Below, in pieces: positions 19,662 through 29,893 of a stretch of DNA of 29,893 nucleotides. The stretch is from Hemicentrotus pulcherrimus. Lineage: Eukaryota; Echinodermata; Echinoidea; Camarodonta; Strongylocentrotidae. Within the stretch, counting starts at the first letter, position 1; each line of letters opens with the position of its first letter. The position numbers were made by a program, and so were the translations under genes. Location of the stretch: assembly GCA_003118195.1 (NCBI GenBank), contig BEXV01001289.1, positions 67,018 to 96,910 of the forward strand, read 5' to 3'. The notes under the pieces are model-generated. The model made no database searches and had not been told where the DNA came from. It was given only the letters and a program-made list of their open reading frames with translations.

Positions 19662-20562
19662 ACAAAATAAATATTGAAGATGACCACTTGCATCGTTTAG
19701 TATTCTTCCGCTGGAAGTACATGTACAGCCGTGTTATAATTAAACATTGCCACCTAGGTGCAAACTAGAAATAGGACATTATTTTAAGATCTCAAAATAT
19801 GACATTACGTACGACTTGTACCAAAAGTAATATATATGGATATTGTAATATGTTTATTATTAAATTATCATCAGTAATATTACAGTAGGTATGAAAGTCT
19901 TATATTCGGCTTCACCCATCTTCTCTGATCAATGACAGAAAATATTCATAAACATACATTAAAAAACAGATCGAGAAATTATACCAAAGAGGTCAAAAGC
20001 TGAAGCCAAATAACTCTTTGAATGTATTGAAGGGATATTTCGTATCTCCAAAGTGATACTAGAAAAAAAGTGTTTTGCAGTATTAAGTGGTAAAAAATTA
20101 TTTAAGAAAATTACTTGATAAACTTATTTAACGATTTCCTCTTTTTTTCTTCTTCACACTGTTGAAATCCATTAATAAGCTTCATGGTAAGAAAGAAAAC
20201 TTTATTTTCTACTGTTTTAACTTTTAGATAAAATTCGAATGTTTCTTACCTTGGAAAGCCAATTTTGTCTTCGGTTTTGAAAGAAACTTTTTCGTTGCTT
20301 TAGTAAACATTGCATCTGATTGAGCTGAGTGAAATCAGTATGTATATTAAATGTGATTAGGTAGAATTAACATGAATGCGACATGATCATTCCATGCAGA
20401 AGCAAAGTTCTCTTGGCGTGTGAAGATCTATAATAATTATCTGGGTATCGAACATTTTGAGTCTCGCTGTAATATCACAGAACAATCCAGAAGTGATGTC
20501 CAACGTTGCTTTTTGACTGATTCCAGTGGACATAGAACAAATGTTCTCATTAAATCCCTTCT
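19662..20562. other. AT-rich non-coding stretch
   Basis: No gene or repeat could be supported. Confidence 0.45.
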
Positions 20563-20578
20563 GTAGTGGCGCCACTAC
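20563..20578. repeat. Perfect 16-bp palindrome (GTAGTGGCGCCACTAC)
   Basis: A perfect self-complementary sequence within a locally GC-richer patch (20560-20740). Could bind a dimeric factor or be a remnant of a mobile element end. Confidence 0.4.
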
Positions 20579-22499
20579 GCAGTCTTTCCTTAATACAGTG
20601 GATCTCCAAGCTAGTCGAGAGCTACTGATGTCCGCCGCGGGTCGACGTGTTGTGTTGCATGTGTGATTTCGCATTTGCCATGCCACCATCATACCACCCT
20701 CTTTTGATAAGTGGAGCATTGCGCATGCGTGCAACGGTATTTGTTAAGGGGAGTAACTGTCACTATTTGCGATTTCAAAGGATGTTACTCCATTCACAAG
20801 ACCATTGTTTGGTGATGTTCCTCAATTGGGGTTGACAATGTCAAGATATTGATTGGGATTATTGGGGCAGGCATACGTCAATGGGATACAAGTATCGGAT
20901 ATCAAACGGACATGGAAAAGGATCGACCTCTGTTTGACGGTCCCAGTTTCTCTCCCGATTTGATGCTATGATATTCGGATGTTTTCTATATTAAAGTTAA
21001 CACCCCTTCCCCTTCACAGTTCCTTCCCATGTATCTCGGGGTGTAGCCTCTTTTTCGTTCTCTCTCTCTGTACACTTCCAATCTCTCTGTCTTAACGGGA
21101 AATCCAACCTTGATAGTAAACTTCTCGAGGCGAAAGCAGAAAAATCAGAGAAGCATATGGGTGAAAGTTTGAATGAAATCGGACACACACAAACAAGGTT
21201 ATAAACTTTCGAAAGTTGCAATCCCTATATGTATGGGCTCTTCACATTGGCTGAAACGATAATGTCTTTGTGGTGCAGTGGCGGACACTTTCCCATTATG
21301 ATCCAACCCACAAAATGACTACCGGTATTAAAAGCTTCAATTTTTCAAATATGTTTGTCTCGGGATGTTTTTTCTTATTAGATGACTTGTATTGACCTAC
21401 GCTATTTTTATTAGATTCCCAAGGGTTAAGGCACTAAGGAGAAAAACAGAAAAACAGTAAGTTATATTTTAGCACATGACAAACGGGAGAGTAATCTGTC
21501 ACTACGTCACCTTCAACTGACTAAAAATTGCCGATTTCAGATTTGCATAGCTCTAGTGATCTTATTTCAATCATTCGTACATTTTTAGAGTTCCGATTTT
21601 TTTTTCAAACTTTCGCTATCTGTTTTTCTAAAAAAAAATGCTTATTCCAATGAACTTATTTTACAAGTTGGATTGCCCTTGAATCTATAGGTATATCTAA
21701 TTATTATATATCTCTCTTTCCCTCACTCTCTCTTTCTATCTGGTATTGCTTAATGATTGTTTTCTTAGATTTCATTCAAACGACATTCAGTCAACACACA
21801 TTGATGAACGGACGATTTCGCTTTGTGAAAGGAAAATCTCGAGCATTTGCATCTAAAACCTTGAACAAACCAAATACTTCGCAAAAAAGAAAGAACGAAG
21901 AGATTTTGAAGCTCGTTTGAAACCTCTTTAAATTTTATCTTCGGAACTTCGGCACAATAAGAAGTACGCACGTGTACACTTGACACGATCTGTTTGGGCT
22001 CTTTCGCTCACAATCTTCTTACAAGTGTTCCGTCGCCTTTTGTGTCAGAAAAGTATTCCAATTCACAGGCTCGCCCTTTTACAATGGACCAGTTAATCCA
22101 CAGCCCCAACAAACTATTTACCAAGTCCATTTATACCCTTTTACATACCAGCCGCAGCCCGAAGAAAAGTGAGAAGTTAATTCTGGCAACCGTGATTGTG
22201 TTGAATGAGAACAAACTGTTAATTATAGAGTCATCAAAGGTTCCTTGGTGATTCAATGAGTGTGTGAGATACCATTTATGGGGAGATTTCATCAGGATGT
22301 TAACATGCATGCGAACATTCGTAAACATTCTTCGTTGTTCTCATTCGAGAAAAGTTAAATTTAGCTGATGACCATATGTAATATGAATGTACCTGATGAG
22401 TGCACCAATAAGAATTCATTTGAATATGAACCTATAGTATATAATTAAAAGTACTCTAAACCAAGGAGGATATTACAACCTATACTCTGTATCATTCTA
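20579..22499. other. Non-coding region with one possible dispersed repeat
   Basis: Around 21155-21215 the phrase GTTTGAATGAAATCGGACAC with following AAGGTTATAAAC resembles the internal part of dispersed repeats known from marine invertebrate genomes; this is a recollection, not proof. No coding sequence could be supported on either strand. Confidence 0.3.
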
Positions 22500-22798
22500 G
22501 CACTCCTTCTTTTTCTCTCGATTTCCCTTTCTCCCTTTTTCTCTCTTACCCGTTTTGTACAAGCACGTACATCTCTGTCTATTATGTTTATCTCTTAATT
22601 TCCTCACCTATCCATATCTACATGTATATCTCTAACTTCATTTGTCTCTCTGCTTCTAACTCTCACATGCCCTTTACGCTATGAATGTCATTACCTCATC
22701 TGTCCTTTTCCATTCCCCCCGTTCTTTCGCTTTCTCCCCGTGTCTTTTCTTTCTCTCTCTCCCTCTCTCTTCCTTTCTGTTTCATACCTTTATATCTC
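22500..22798. repeat. Pyrimidine-rich low-complexity tract
   Basis: Degenerate CT-rich sequence with TCTC and TCCC runs (for example 22750-22775), ending where the AACTTG-tailed element begins. Confidence 0.6.
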
Positions 22799-22804
22799 CA
22801 GAAC

Positions 22805-23250
22805 AGTTCAAGTTCAAGTTCATTTTATTCAAAACCACACAAGACATGATATAATCTTTTACATGAAAAAGAGACTGGTAAAAGTACATTAATCAACATA
22901 ATTATATTAACTTGATTACATCATGAAATGAATGGTTTTTAGGACCCATGTAAAAGCTAAGCCTGTGGGCGGGGCCCTATAGTCATCAAAATACATACCT
23001 TAACAATATGTCAAGGTGAATAAACAGAATGTAACGTATACACAAGGGATGGAAAAGACTAAGCTAGATAATATAGAATACACACACACGCGCGCGAACA
23101 CACACACATACGCACACACACAGCAAACACACTGATGGGTTGGTTCTTAGTGGTCAAAAAAGCATTTGAGAATGATAAATTATTAAGATACAAAGAAAAA
23201 TTATGTAAGTTCTCCAAGTAAGTACGTTTTGAATAACCTTCTAAACTTAG
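22805..23250 (-). mobile_element. Candidate LINE-type retroelement 3' end with (AACTTG)n tail
   Basis: On the minus strand the sequence terminates in GAATAAAATGAACTTGAACT, that is a polyadenylation-like hexamer plus a short hexanucleotide-repeat tail (22805-22822 on plus: AGTTCAAGTTCAAGTTCA). Upstream on that strand are CCCCGCCCACAGGCTTAGC and a CA-repeat. Such tails end CR1/L2-type elements in many invertebrates. No reverse transcriptase is visible, so this is a 5'-truncated copy; the upstream limit is uncertain. The 153-codon minus frame at 23059-23520 is not convincing as protein. Confidence 0.4.
23078..23135. repeat. CA/CG microsatellite
   Basis: ACACACACGCGCGCG, then ACACACACATACGCACACAC. 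Confidence 0.8.
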
Positions 23251-23925
23251 CAAGAGAATGCTACAACGACACACACAGGCTGTCTTCAGTATACACTGTT
23301 TACATGGAAGGTCTTGCATGTTGCCATCATGAGCAATGCCGTTACCAATTGTTATGGCGAAAAGCTTCGAAATAAAATAAATATTATTGAAGAAACATTT
23401 CGTCGTAAGCAAACACGAAAGAAATATGGACATAATTTCTATGATCATGGTAGAATGCACGTGTCTACATATATTGACATCATCATTCTTTAAATTCTGC
23501 TTTTTTTCACACGAAGTCACAATTTAGGTCCACCTCAATATCTTGACAGGAAACGAAAGCAATGACTATAACACTACAATCAATCAACGTGTTTTCTATC
23601 CGAGTTTATACTTCAAAGAGCTAATATCGAACTTAGCGTGGAATTGACAATATCTTCAAAGTATTTCGTTTTTTGTAGGTGCAACAAATCAATCATAGGC
23701 GACGATTCATGCGAAATAAGTACCCCAAATTGTAATTCAAGTCCCGTAAACGCAAATGATAAACATATAACCAACAACTCCATGCCTTATTGCGAAAAAA
23801 AGTTGATCGAACTTTTGCACAATTCGTGAAATACAATAGTTTAACCTTGAACATCATGATCTAATGGCTATTGTACATGAACTATAATGCAACAAAAAAA
23901 AATCCTTCTTTTCCACTCCCCCAAA
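23251..23925. other. Non-coding stretch
   Basis: No exon or defined repeat could be supported. Confidence 0.4.
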
Positions 23926-23928
23926 ATC

Positions 23929-24140
23929 ATCTCTCTCTCTGTCTCTCTCTCTGTCTCTCTCCATATCTTTATGGGTCTTTCTACGTCTTCTTCTCTTGAT
24001 ATACTTTATATTATATCTACCTTTTTATCCTCCTCTCTCTATCCTCTTCTGTTTATTCATATCTGTCTATGTCTCTCTCACATACACACATAACGCACAC
24101 CCACACGCGCGCACACACGAACATACCCACGCACTCACAG
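23929..24140. repeat. Compound CT then CA microsatellite
   Basis: TCTCTCTCTGTCTCTCTC units from 23929 give way to CACACATAACGCACACCC and CGCGCGCACACACG units at 24081-24140. A GT-rich tract (24250-24300) lies in inverse orientation about 110 bp further on. Confidence 0.75.
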
Positions 24141-24300
24141 GCAAACTTCCTATTACACCATCTTTCTCATCATCTTATAATGATTATTCTCCAATCTGTA
24201 AAATTCTGAAAACTTCCATCATGTCCATGTATGCGCCGATATAAATGGAAGTATGTGCGCGGTGGGTGTTTCGAGGGTGTGCGTTAGTGTGCGCGTATAC

Positions 24301-24985
24301 ATGAAGAGATATCTTTGTTCTAAATACAGCAACCTCCGGTGTTGTCTGAACTTGCGCCACATCTTGCACGATCTTAAATCATTATTCAACTGAGCCGAAT
24401 CGTGATCAACAATACATTTCTACAAACAACCTCCAGGCACCAGACACGTTAAAACAAAATGCTAAGCTAACTAAAGCCTTGCGGAGATGAGAGATCGTGT
24501 GATGGAATATGTTTGCTCCCAATTGGATCCTTCCTAATCCTTATCTCGTTAACGTGTATTTACATTTCATTAGAAAGACATCTTGCTGCGGGTGTAAGGG
24601 GAGACAGAAGGCCTGGCCACCCTGGGGTACAAGGGGACTACCGTGTTAGCAAGGATAATCTTAAGTAGAAGTGAAAACACTGATCCCGATTTTTCAAAGA
24701 TGTTGTTGAATCCTAATGAATATTGCCTTGTCACACAGAGTGCAATAGAGGTTTAAAGAGAATGCCAGATAGAGGTTGCAGTTCAAAGAAAAGTCATGTT
24801 TGCAAAGCTTGACTCATTCTGTGCCGTGAGCGTCAAATCCCACCCAAGAATGTATTTTGTTCTATAACGAGTTTAGATTAAAACGGCTCCTCATGTTATG
24901 CCTAAGACAGAAAAAGATGGATTCACTGTAGGTGGCATCCATGGAAAATATTTTTAGGCAAACACCTGCCAAAAGTGACGGTGGA
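24301..24985. other. Non-coding stretch
   Basis: Nothing recognised. Confidence 0.4.
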
Positions 24986-24991
24986 GCAGAC

Positions 24992-25530
24992 TTAATTTTG
25001 AAAGCTAATTTCATAATAATAATTTTGTTTGCCCATGGAAGCCTTTCCAGCATCATTGTTGTTTTTCCTAAAGACCCTTTAATTTATTATCATCAACCCA
25101 TTAAAGCTTATCTGCCATGGTTTACAGGAGGGATTACACCGCCCTCCAAGGTCACTGGACAGGTGGTTATCTCATCAACCCAGCCCTCAGTTAACATAAG
25201 AAAAATAGGATCACGGGGGACCACTGGTCACCGATTAGACATTGTTTGTTATATAGAGGGCGCAAGTAGCTACAAGTAGCGGTGGGCCTTTAAATTCCAG
25301 GTACCTATTAACACCAGGGTGTAGAGTGGTAAATGTGGATTAATGTTTTATAAAGTTTCTAATTTTACTTTTGAAAGTTAATTTCGTAATAATAATTTGA
25401 TTTGTCCAGGGAAGCCTCATTAGCATAAACATGATTAATTATATTTTTCCTGAAGGCCTTGCAATACCCCCAGAAGTTGCCATGTACGCAGGACATTCAG
25501 GGTAGAGAGTGGCAAATGTGTATTAAAGAT
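24992..25530 (-). repeat. Diverged tandem duplication carrying SINE-like pieces
   Basis: 24992-25080 (TTTTGAAAGCTAATTTCATA, then GGAAGCCT, then TTTTTCCTAAAGACC) recurs at 25366-25462 with substitutions and small indels. In each copy the match continues through TGCCATG and ACAGGA or GCAGGA, and ends in a motif like GTAGAGTGGTAAATGTGGAT (25321-25340; second copy 25501-25520), the inverse of the SINE body segment CCACTCTGCACCC. The first unit holds about 180 bp absent from the second. The 115-codon plus frame at 24932 runs through it and is not supported as a gene. Confidence 0.5.
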
Positions 25531-25904
25531 AAACTTTAGTACTGGTAATGCGATTGCATTGTGAAAGAAAAGGTGTGCAAAGGATCAGAAACAGTTGATC
25601 ATGTAGCATGTAAGTATTGGTGTGCACTGCAAGGTTCTGGAGTCATCAAAATCATAATAAATTTGACCGAGTCTTGGTAAAGTAACAAGCACTGTACACA
25701 GAAAGCTATATATGGGACAACACACATGGTGTCGGGGTTGTTACTATCTTAATTTTCTTGTCTTTCTATGCTCATTACTCAGCCAGTATATATTTTCTTC
25801 AAAAAAAATTTGGCACATGTCATTTATTTGTAATCTTGAACATTCAGTGTAAGTTTCGTTTGATTCTGTGAGAATTAATTTTCTTTTTTTTTTTTAACCA
25901 GAAC

Positions 25905-25945
25905 TGGAGTTTATCTTTAATGACTTGTCAGAGAACGTTAGTACC
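25905..25945 (-). mobile_element. Short SINE body fragment
   Basis: The minus strand reads GGTACTAACGTTCTCTGACA then AGTCATTAAAGATAAAC, aligning with GGCACTAATGTCCTTTGGCA and following sequence of the SINE at 623-993. Confidence 0.35.
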
Positions 25946-27190
25946 GGGTGACCCCCAACCCTTACATTGAGGGTCAAGGGGAAAAAACCACTATACCATG
26001 CTTAGTGTACAACTGTCGTAACGACCAATTACCTAAAACATGTCCAAAGGCTTGTAATAACACAACTGAATATCGGAGGTGTATTACCGCAACTGATTGG
26101 CTCAGGTGTTTTAGCGCAACTGAAATGGCGCATTGTATGCAACGGGCATAAAGGATAATCCAGAGTAAATCTTTTTGGAGCCTTCTAAACCCCAACGTCT
26201 CAAAAAGGTCCACACAACCTGATATCGATTTGGGCGATCGATAAAAAAACAGACAGCAATGGGGAGAGGCTCTTAAAACTCTGGAAGACTCTCTTAACTG
26301 CAATATTAAGCCACCTTGCAATCAGAAATCAAAGGAGTCTGGGCATTATAATGTACCCTTGTCACGTCATACTATAAACGATAATGTTTACGAATATACA
26401 TGATAGGTGCAATGTGTACAAGGTGCTTCATAAAACATTTCAAAGGTTTACTCAGTAAAAATATTTTGAATAAAACAAAAATCGTTATCAAATGAATAGT
26501 TTACATACATGTAGTGCAATAAAGATTTTCTTAGAGTGGGTTTTACATCATTTTTTATGACAGTGTGTGAAGATACATTTTGGTTAAAGATGTTTGATTG
26601 AAGCGGCTGTGGATGTAATACTTACGTCAACCCATAAAGCAAGTCGATATATTCAGTCTAACAAGACAATAAACTTCGCCTGGGGCACTAGATGATGACG
26701 TCGTGAACCTAGTTCTCAGAAACGGAGCAAAAACGGTCCCTAGATTTTTATTCATCCTCCTCCTTTTCATCCTATATTCAGCCTTTTTACTTCATTTCAC
26801 TCCCCGACTTTATATTGCTATTGTAGCTATACAATTCAATAAATAGACTCCTCCACTTACGCGTCTGTTAATGTGTATAAATAGATTTACTTAGATTACT
26901 TTTATAATCGAAGTTATACACATGCATTGAGTGCGATTGTTCGCGTTAAAGATAAGATTATACGTTGCATGTAAATTAGTCATACAAACGCAACGTAAAT
27001 GAAGCCGTTTATTAAACGACACATGGGAAATGGTTGCATAACTAAATAAATCATTATTATTGTATATTGTGCATCGTTTGGTTGTGATATGATCAAAATA
27101 ACAAAGATTATTGAACTGATGTGGTCACAAAAAAAGAAATGCGCTGGATTAATTGATGGATACAAATAGGATTCCTTATTTAAATCATGT
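25946..27190. other. Non-coding stretch
   Basis: Overlapping opposite-strand frames near 25948-26321 lack domain signals. Nothing else recognised. Confidence 0.4.
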
Positions 27191-27875
27191 TTGGTTCATA
27201 GTGTTATTATTTATGATCTATTTTTTTTCCTTCTTCTAAGTATATATGTAATAATTACTTTTGCGCCTGGTGCATTCAATTGTCAAGCCCTTTTTACGGA
27301 TGCACCATTTTCCATTTGTACTATGGTTTATACTTTCATATTCTCTTTATATTTTGAATGCTGTTATGTCAAACTTAAATGTAAATTTGATATTGTAATC
27401 TGTTATGAATCTCCATATTTTATCATTGTATATATTGTCATGATGATGGAATTAAATGCCAATCCAATTAAATATTCATATTTATTTTAATATGATGCCA
27501 TATCAAGAGGACTCTTTTTCACTTGACATTGCTTCTACGATATTCTTCTACATAGAAATAAATGGAATTAGAAAGTTCACTAACAGTTCTGTTCACTCTC
27601 TATAAGAGTGAAAAATAGAAATGTTATTGAGAATTAGAAGAACAAATCTATTTTAAAGTTTACCCATTTAGTATCATATAACTAACTTGAACAAATACTA
27701 TTTCATACACTATTAACCTATTATCGTTTGTATCTTTGTGTCATTTATCTATGTATAATGTATAAAAATTGTATTTACAAGTCATGCATTGCTATTTACC
27801 GTATACGTTTATGTTTGTTTGTATTCTCATACCCCGAGAGGGGTCAATAAAATTCTACAAATTAAATAATAAATA
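27191..27875 (+). mobile_element. Candidate retroelement 3' UTR/end with CCCC-GAGA-GGGG stem and A-rich tail
   Basis: AT-rich sequence without stable coding ends in a small stem (27832-27843), then AATAAA (27846-27851), then AATAAATAAAAA-type tail. A stem-loop next to a polyadenylation hexamer and A-rich end is what a LINE or long SINE 3' terminus on the plus strand would look like. The 5' limit is a guess; the 99-codon hydrophobic frame at 27191 is not supported. Confidence 0.35.
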
Positions 27876-29893
27876 AAAAAATAAAAATTAGAATCATCTT
27901 ATCAGCAATTAATCTCAAAACGAGAGCATGAACCGTGACTCAATTTGAATGCTTCTCCAATGAACCTGACCTGAAAATACCAACAACATTTCAAGGTATT
28001 CGAATTATAATCGCCCATTCATATATTGATCAAACAAACACATCTGCGATAACATCTACAGTGACTCCGATTTATATATCTCTCTCGATCGTTATCTCCC
28101 TGTTTCATATCCCTATACACTGATCAGATAAGATCAACATATATAGAAATGATTTACATAGACATTAACCAAAGAGCGTGATATTAAGGTCACTCCCGTT
28201 GAAATAAACCTGTGTATCCATGACAACGGAATAAACTGTGGTACACGTGGCTTGTACCAGACTCGATTGCAACCTTTTTCAGTGAGAGCAATTGGTTTAG
28301 AGACTGATGTAAACGATCCACATGATCGCTGGTAGTAAAATATTGGAGAGACGCGGGTTCTTGGATTACTACTGATATATTGCACTACTGTTTTTCTGAT
28401 AATGTCTTGTCAAACAAAAGCGGGATTGCGAGTCGATGGTTATGGATTGCTTTTCTTTTTCAGTATAGCTTTCTGTTTCACAATTTATATCGTAATATTA
28501 ACATGACAAAAAACCCAAAACTCAAAAACGAGCTTGACATATTAATAAATAAAACACCAAGAAGTATTTCGAAACAGGTATATATATAGCTTGCAAGTAA
28601 TATATAAATGCACACGAATAAAAGGACACGAATATATTACAAACATTACAAGATCACATATTGATATAATTTCCTAGAACTGGGAAAATGCTGCAGAACT
28701 TTCTTTTAAACATCGGATCTAATGGTGGGCATTTGAATTTATAACATACCGTATACGAGACTTATCATATACCAAGAGGAAGCAACAATAAAAAATAAAA
28801 AAAAACTGATTATACATTAATGTAGACAAGAAAGCTAATGTTATTTTTTACAAAAATGAAGAGATGGGTGCAAAAGCAGCGCGATAAAAATTCTGTTAAC
28901 AATTTTAATATGATAAGAATACGAATTTTTTACTGAAAAAAATAAAAATAAATACTGAATGCAATACAGTACATACCGTTCAAGTTGTGCTCTCTTCGCT
29001 TTGAGTTTAATTTCCATTTGTCCCCGAAACCCGACATTGTCAACTATTGCATCTCCACGTAATATTCAAAATGTATATTGGTTGGCCGACATCCTAAGGC
29101 ATGTGCATTTTATAGACTAGATTCCTGACATGATGGGGGCTGCAAATTATTTCTGACTTCCCCTATCAATGCCTTCTACTTTATCCTTGTTAGATGTCAG
29201 TTTATATCCCTAGCAATATAACGACCTTTCCTTATTATCGATTGTGAAAATGAATTCCTTTTAGGATCTATAGCACGATCGGTGAGGCCTCTCTTCTCTT
29301 CCATTGTATTGCCCCAAAACAATTTATTCTCACCCAATCGCCTTTACAATGACGGGCTAAGCAATTAACCGGGAAAAGATTTTTTTTGCTTTCTAAAGCG
29401 ATTACAAATCAATATTGACTGGGTAATAGTGTCCAGGATATTCCTTTATGAGAGATGGAGAAATGACTGCATACTCGCTTTAATGGACATAATTATTTTG
29501 TATACAGTAGTTTTTGCTAGTAATAATCAAGAACAAGTATCCATAATCATGAATGGAAATGGAGAATATATATGTTCAATAGGCAGTGACAGATTACACA
29601 TGCAACATCGTTTCACATTAACGTTACGAATATGGTGTATAAATGTTTAAGATTTTAGAACCAAATGTATCATTGTTTGGAAATTATTATATTTAAATGA
29701 ATCGAATATCAGTCCAACTTAATTGCTTCGGTTGCAGTCGTTCTTCCTGCGATTTACAATTTCTTGTTAGTTAATGATTAATAAATTAGCCCCCAAAACG
29801 ATATTACATAAATTTTGATTACTTTTCAGTTGAAATGAGTATGCCGAATAATCCAGGAGGAAATAGACATGATCACAAAAATAGAAACCAAGC
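27876..29893. other. AT-rich non-coding stretch to window end
   Basis: Contains A-runs near 28788-28805 and 28935-28955. No exon, RNA gene or bounded mobile element was identified; the short frames at 28134-28589 and 29429 show no family features. Confidence 0.45.

Noticed and set aside
20387..20734. 115-codon minus-strand frame
   Set aside because: Competing frame on the other strand, no domain pattern, no splice evidence.
23059..23520. 153-codon minus-strand frame
   Set aside because: Ends through a CA microsatellite and lies over a probable retroelement 3' region; Cys/Ile-rich with no recognisable family.
27191..27490. 99-codon hydrophobic frame suggesting a membrane protein
   Set aside because: Hydrophobicity follows from T-rich sequence (Phe, Ile, Tyr codons); no signal or exon borders.

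Overview
This is a eukaryotic, intron-containing window, AT-rich and mostly non-coding. Its dispersed elements are a tRNA-derived SINE with ATT tails, retroelement 3' ends with AACTTG-type tails, many short fold-back elements and long pyrimidine or CA microsatellites. Together with a BTB-BACK gene of invertebrate type, these suggest a marine invertebrate, most likely an ambulacrarian such as an echinoid. The organism is an inference; no sequence search was possible.

Layout. 1-4.3 kb holds repeats: a fold-back (357-503), a tRNA-SINE with a candidate target-site duplication (623-993), a 530-bp pyrimidine-rich tract (1609-2143), a piggyBac-like miniature element between TTAA sites (2585-2656), a trinucleotide block (2908-3135) and a GTAGTTGTCC-type minisatellite whose strand orientation flips in the middle (3941-4273). 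4797-8129, minus strand, holds the one convincing gene. Four exons join with conserved GT/AG borders and matching phases into about 532 residues of a BTB/POZ + BACK protein resembling arthropod 'serine-enriched protein' (gprs). The initiating exon lies upstream (above 8130) and was not found. An intron of this gene carries a CpG-rich fold-back.

8.1-12 kb is a dense cluster of fold-backs: a PIF/Harbinger-like MITE with TTA target duplication (10088-10272), two adjacent palindromic elements (10799-10943 and 10950-11243), and a large inverted duplication (11440-11936). The last one includes a minus-strand coding-looking fragment with weak resemblance to the N-terminus of PARP12/ZAP-type proteins. 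It has arms of about 106 nt and a 13-nt loop.

12 to 29.9 kb has no gene I can support. It contains SINE fragments on the minus strand (19434-19661, and pieces at 25.3-25.9 kb), a diverged segmental duplication near 25 kb, two candidate LINE 3' ends (22.8 kb minus, 27.8 kb plus), and several microsatellites. It may be intronic or 5' upstream sequence of the BTB gene, or intergenic. No tRNA gene, rRNA or CRISPR array was seen. I did not find a clear new multi-gene system. The best leads are the fold-back that captures coding-like sequence and the strand-switching minisatellite.
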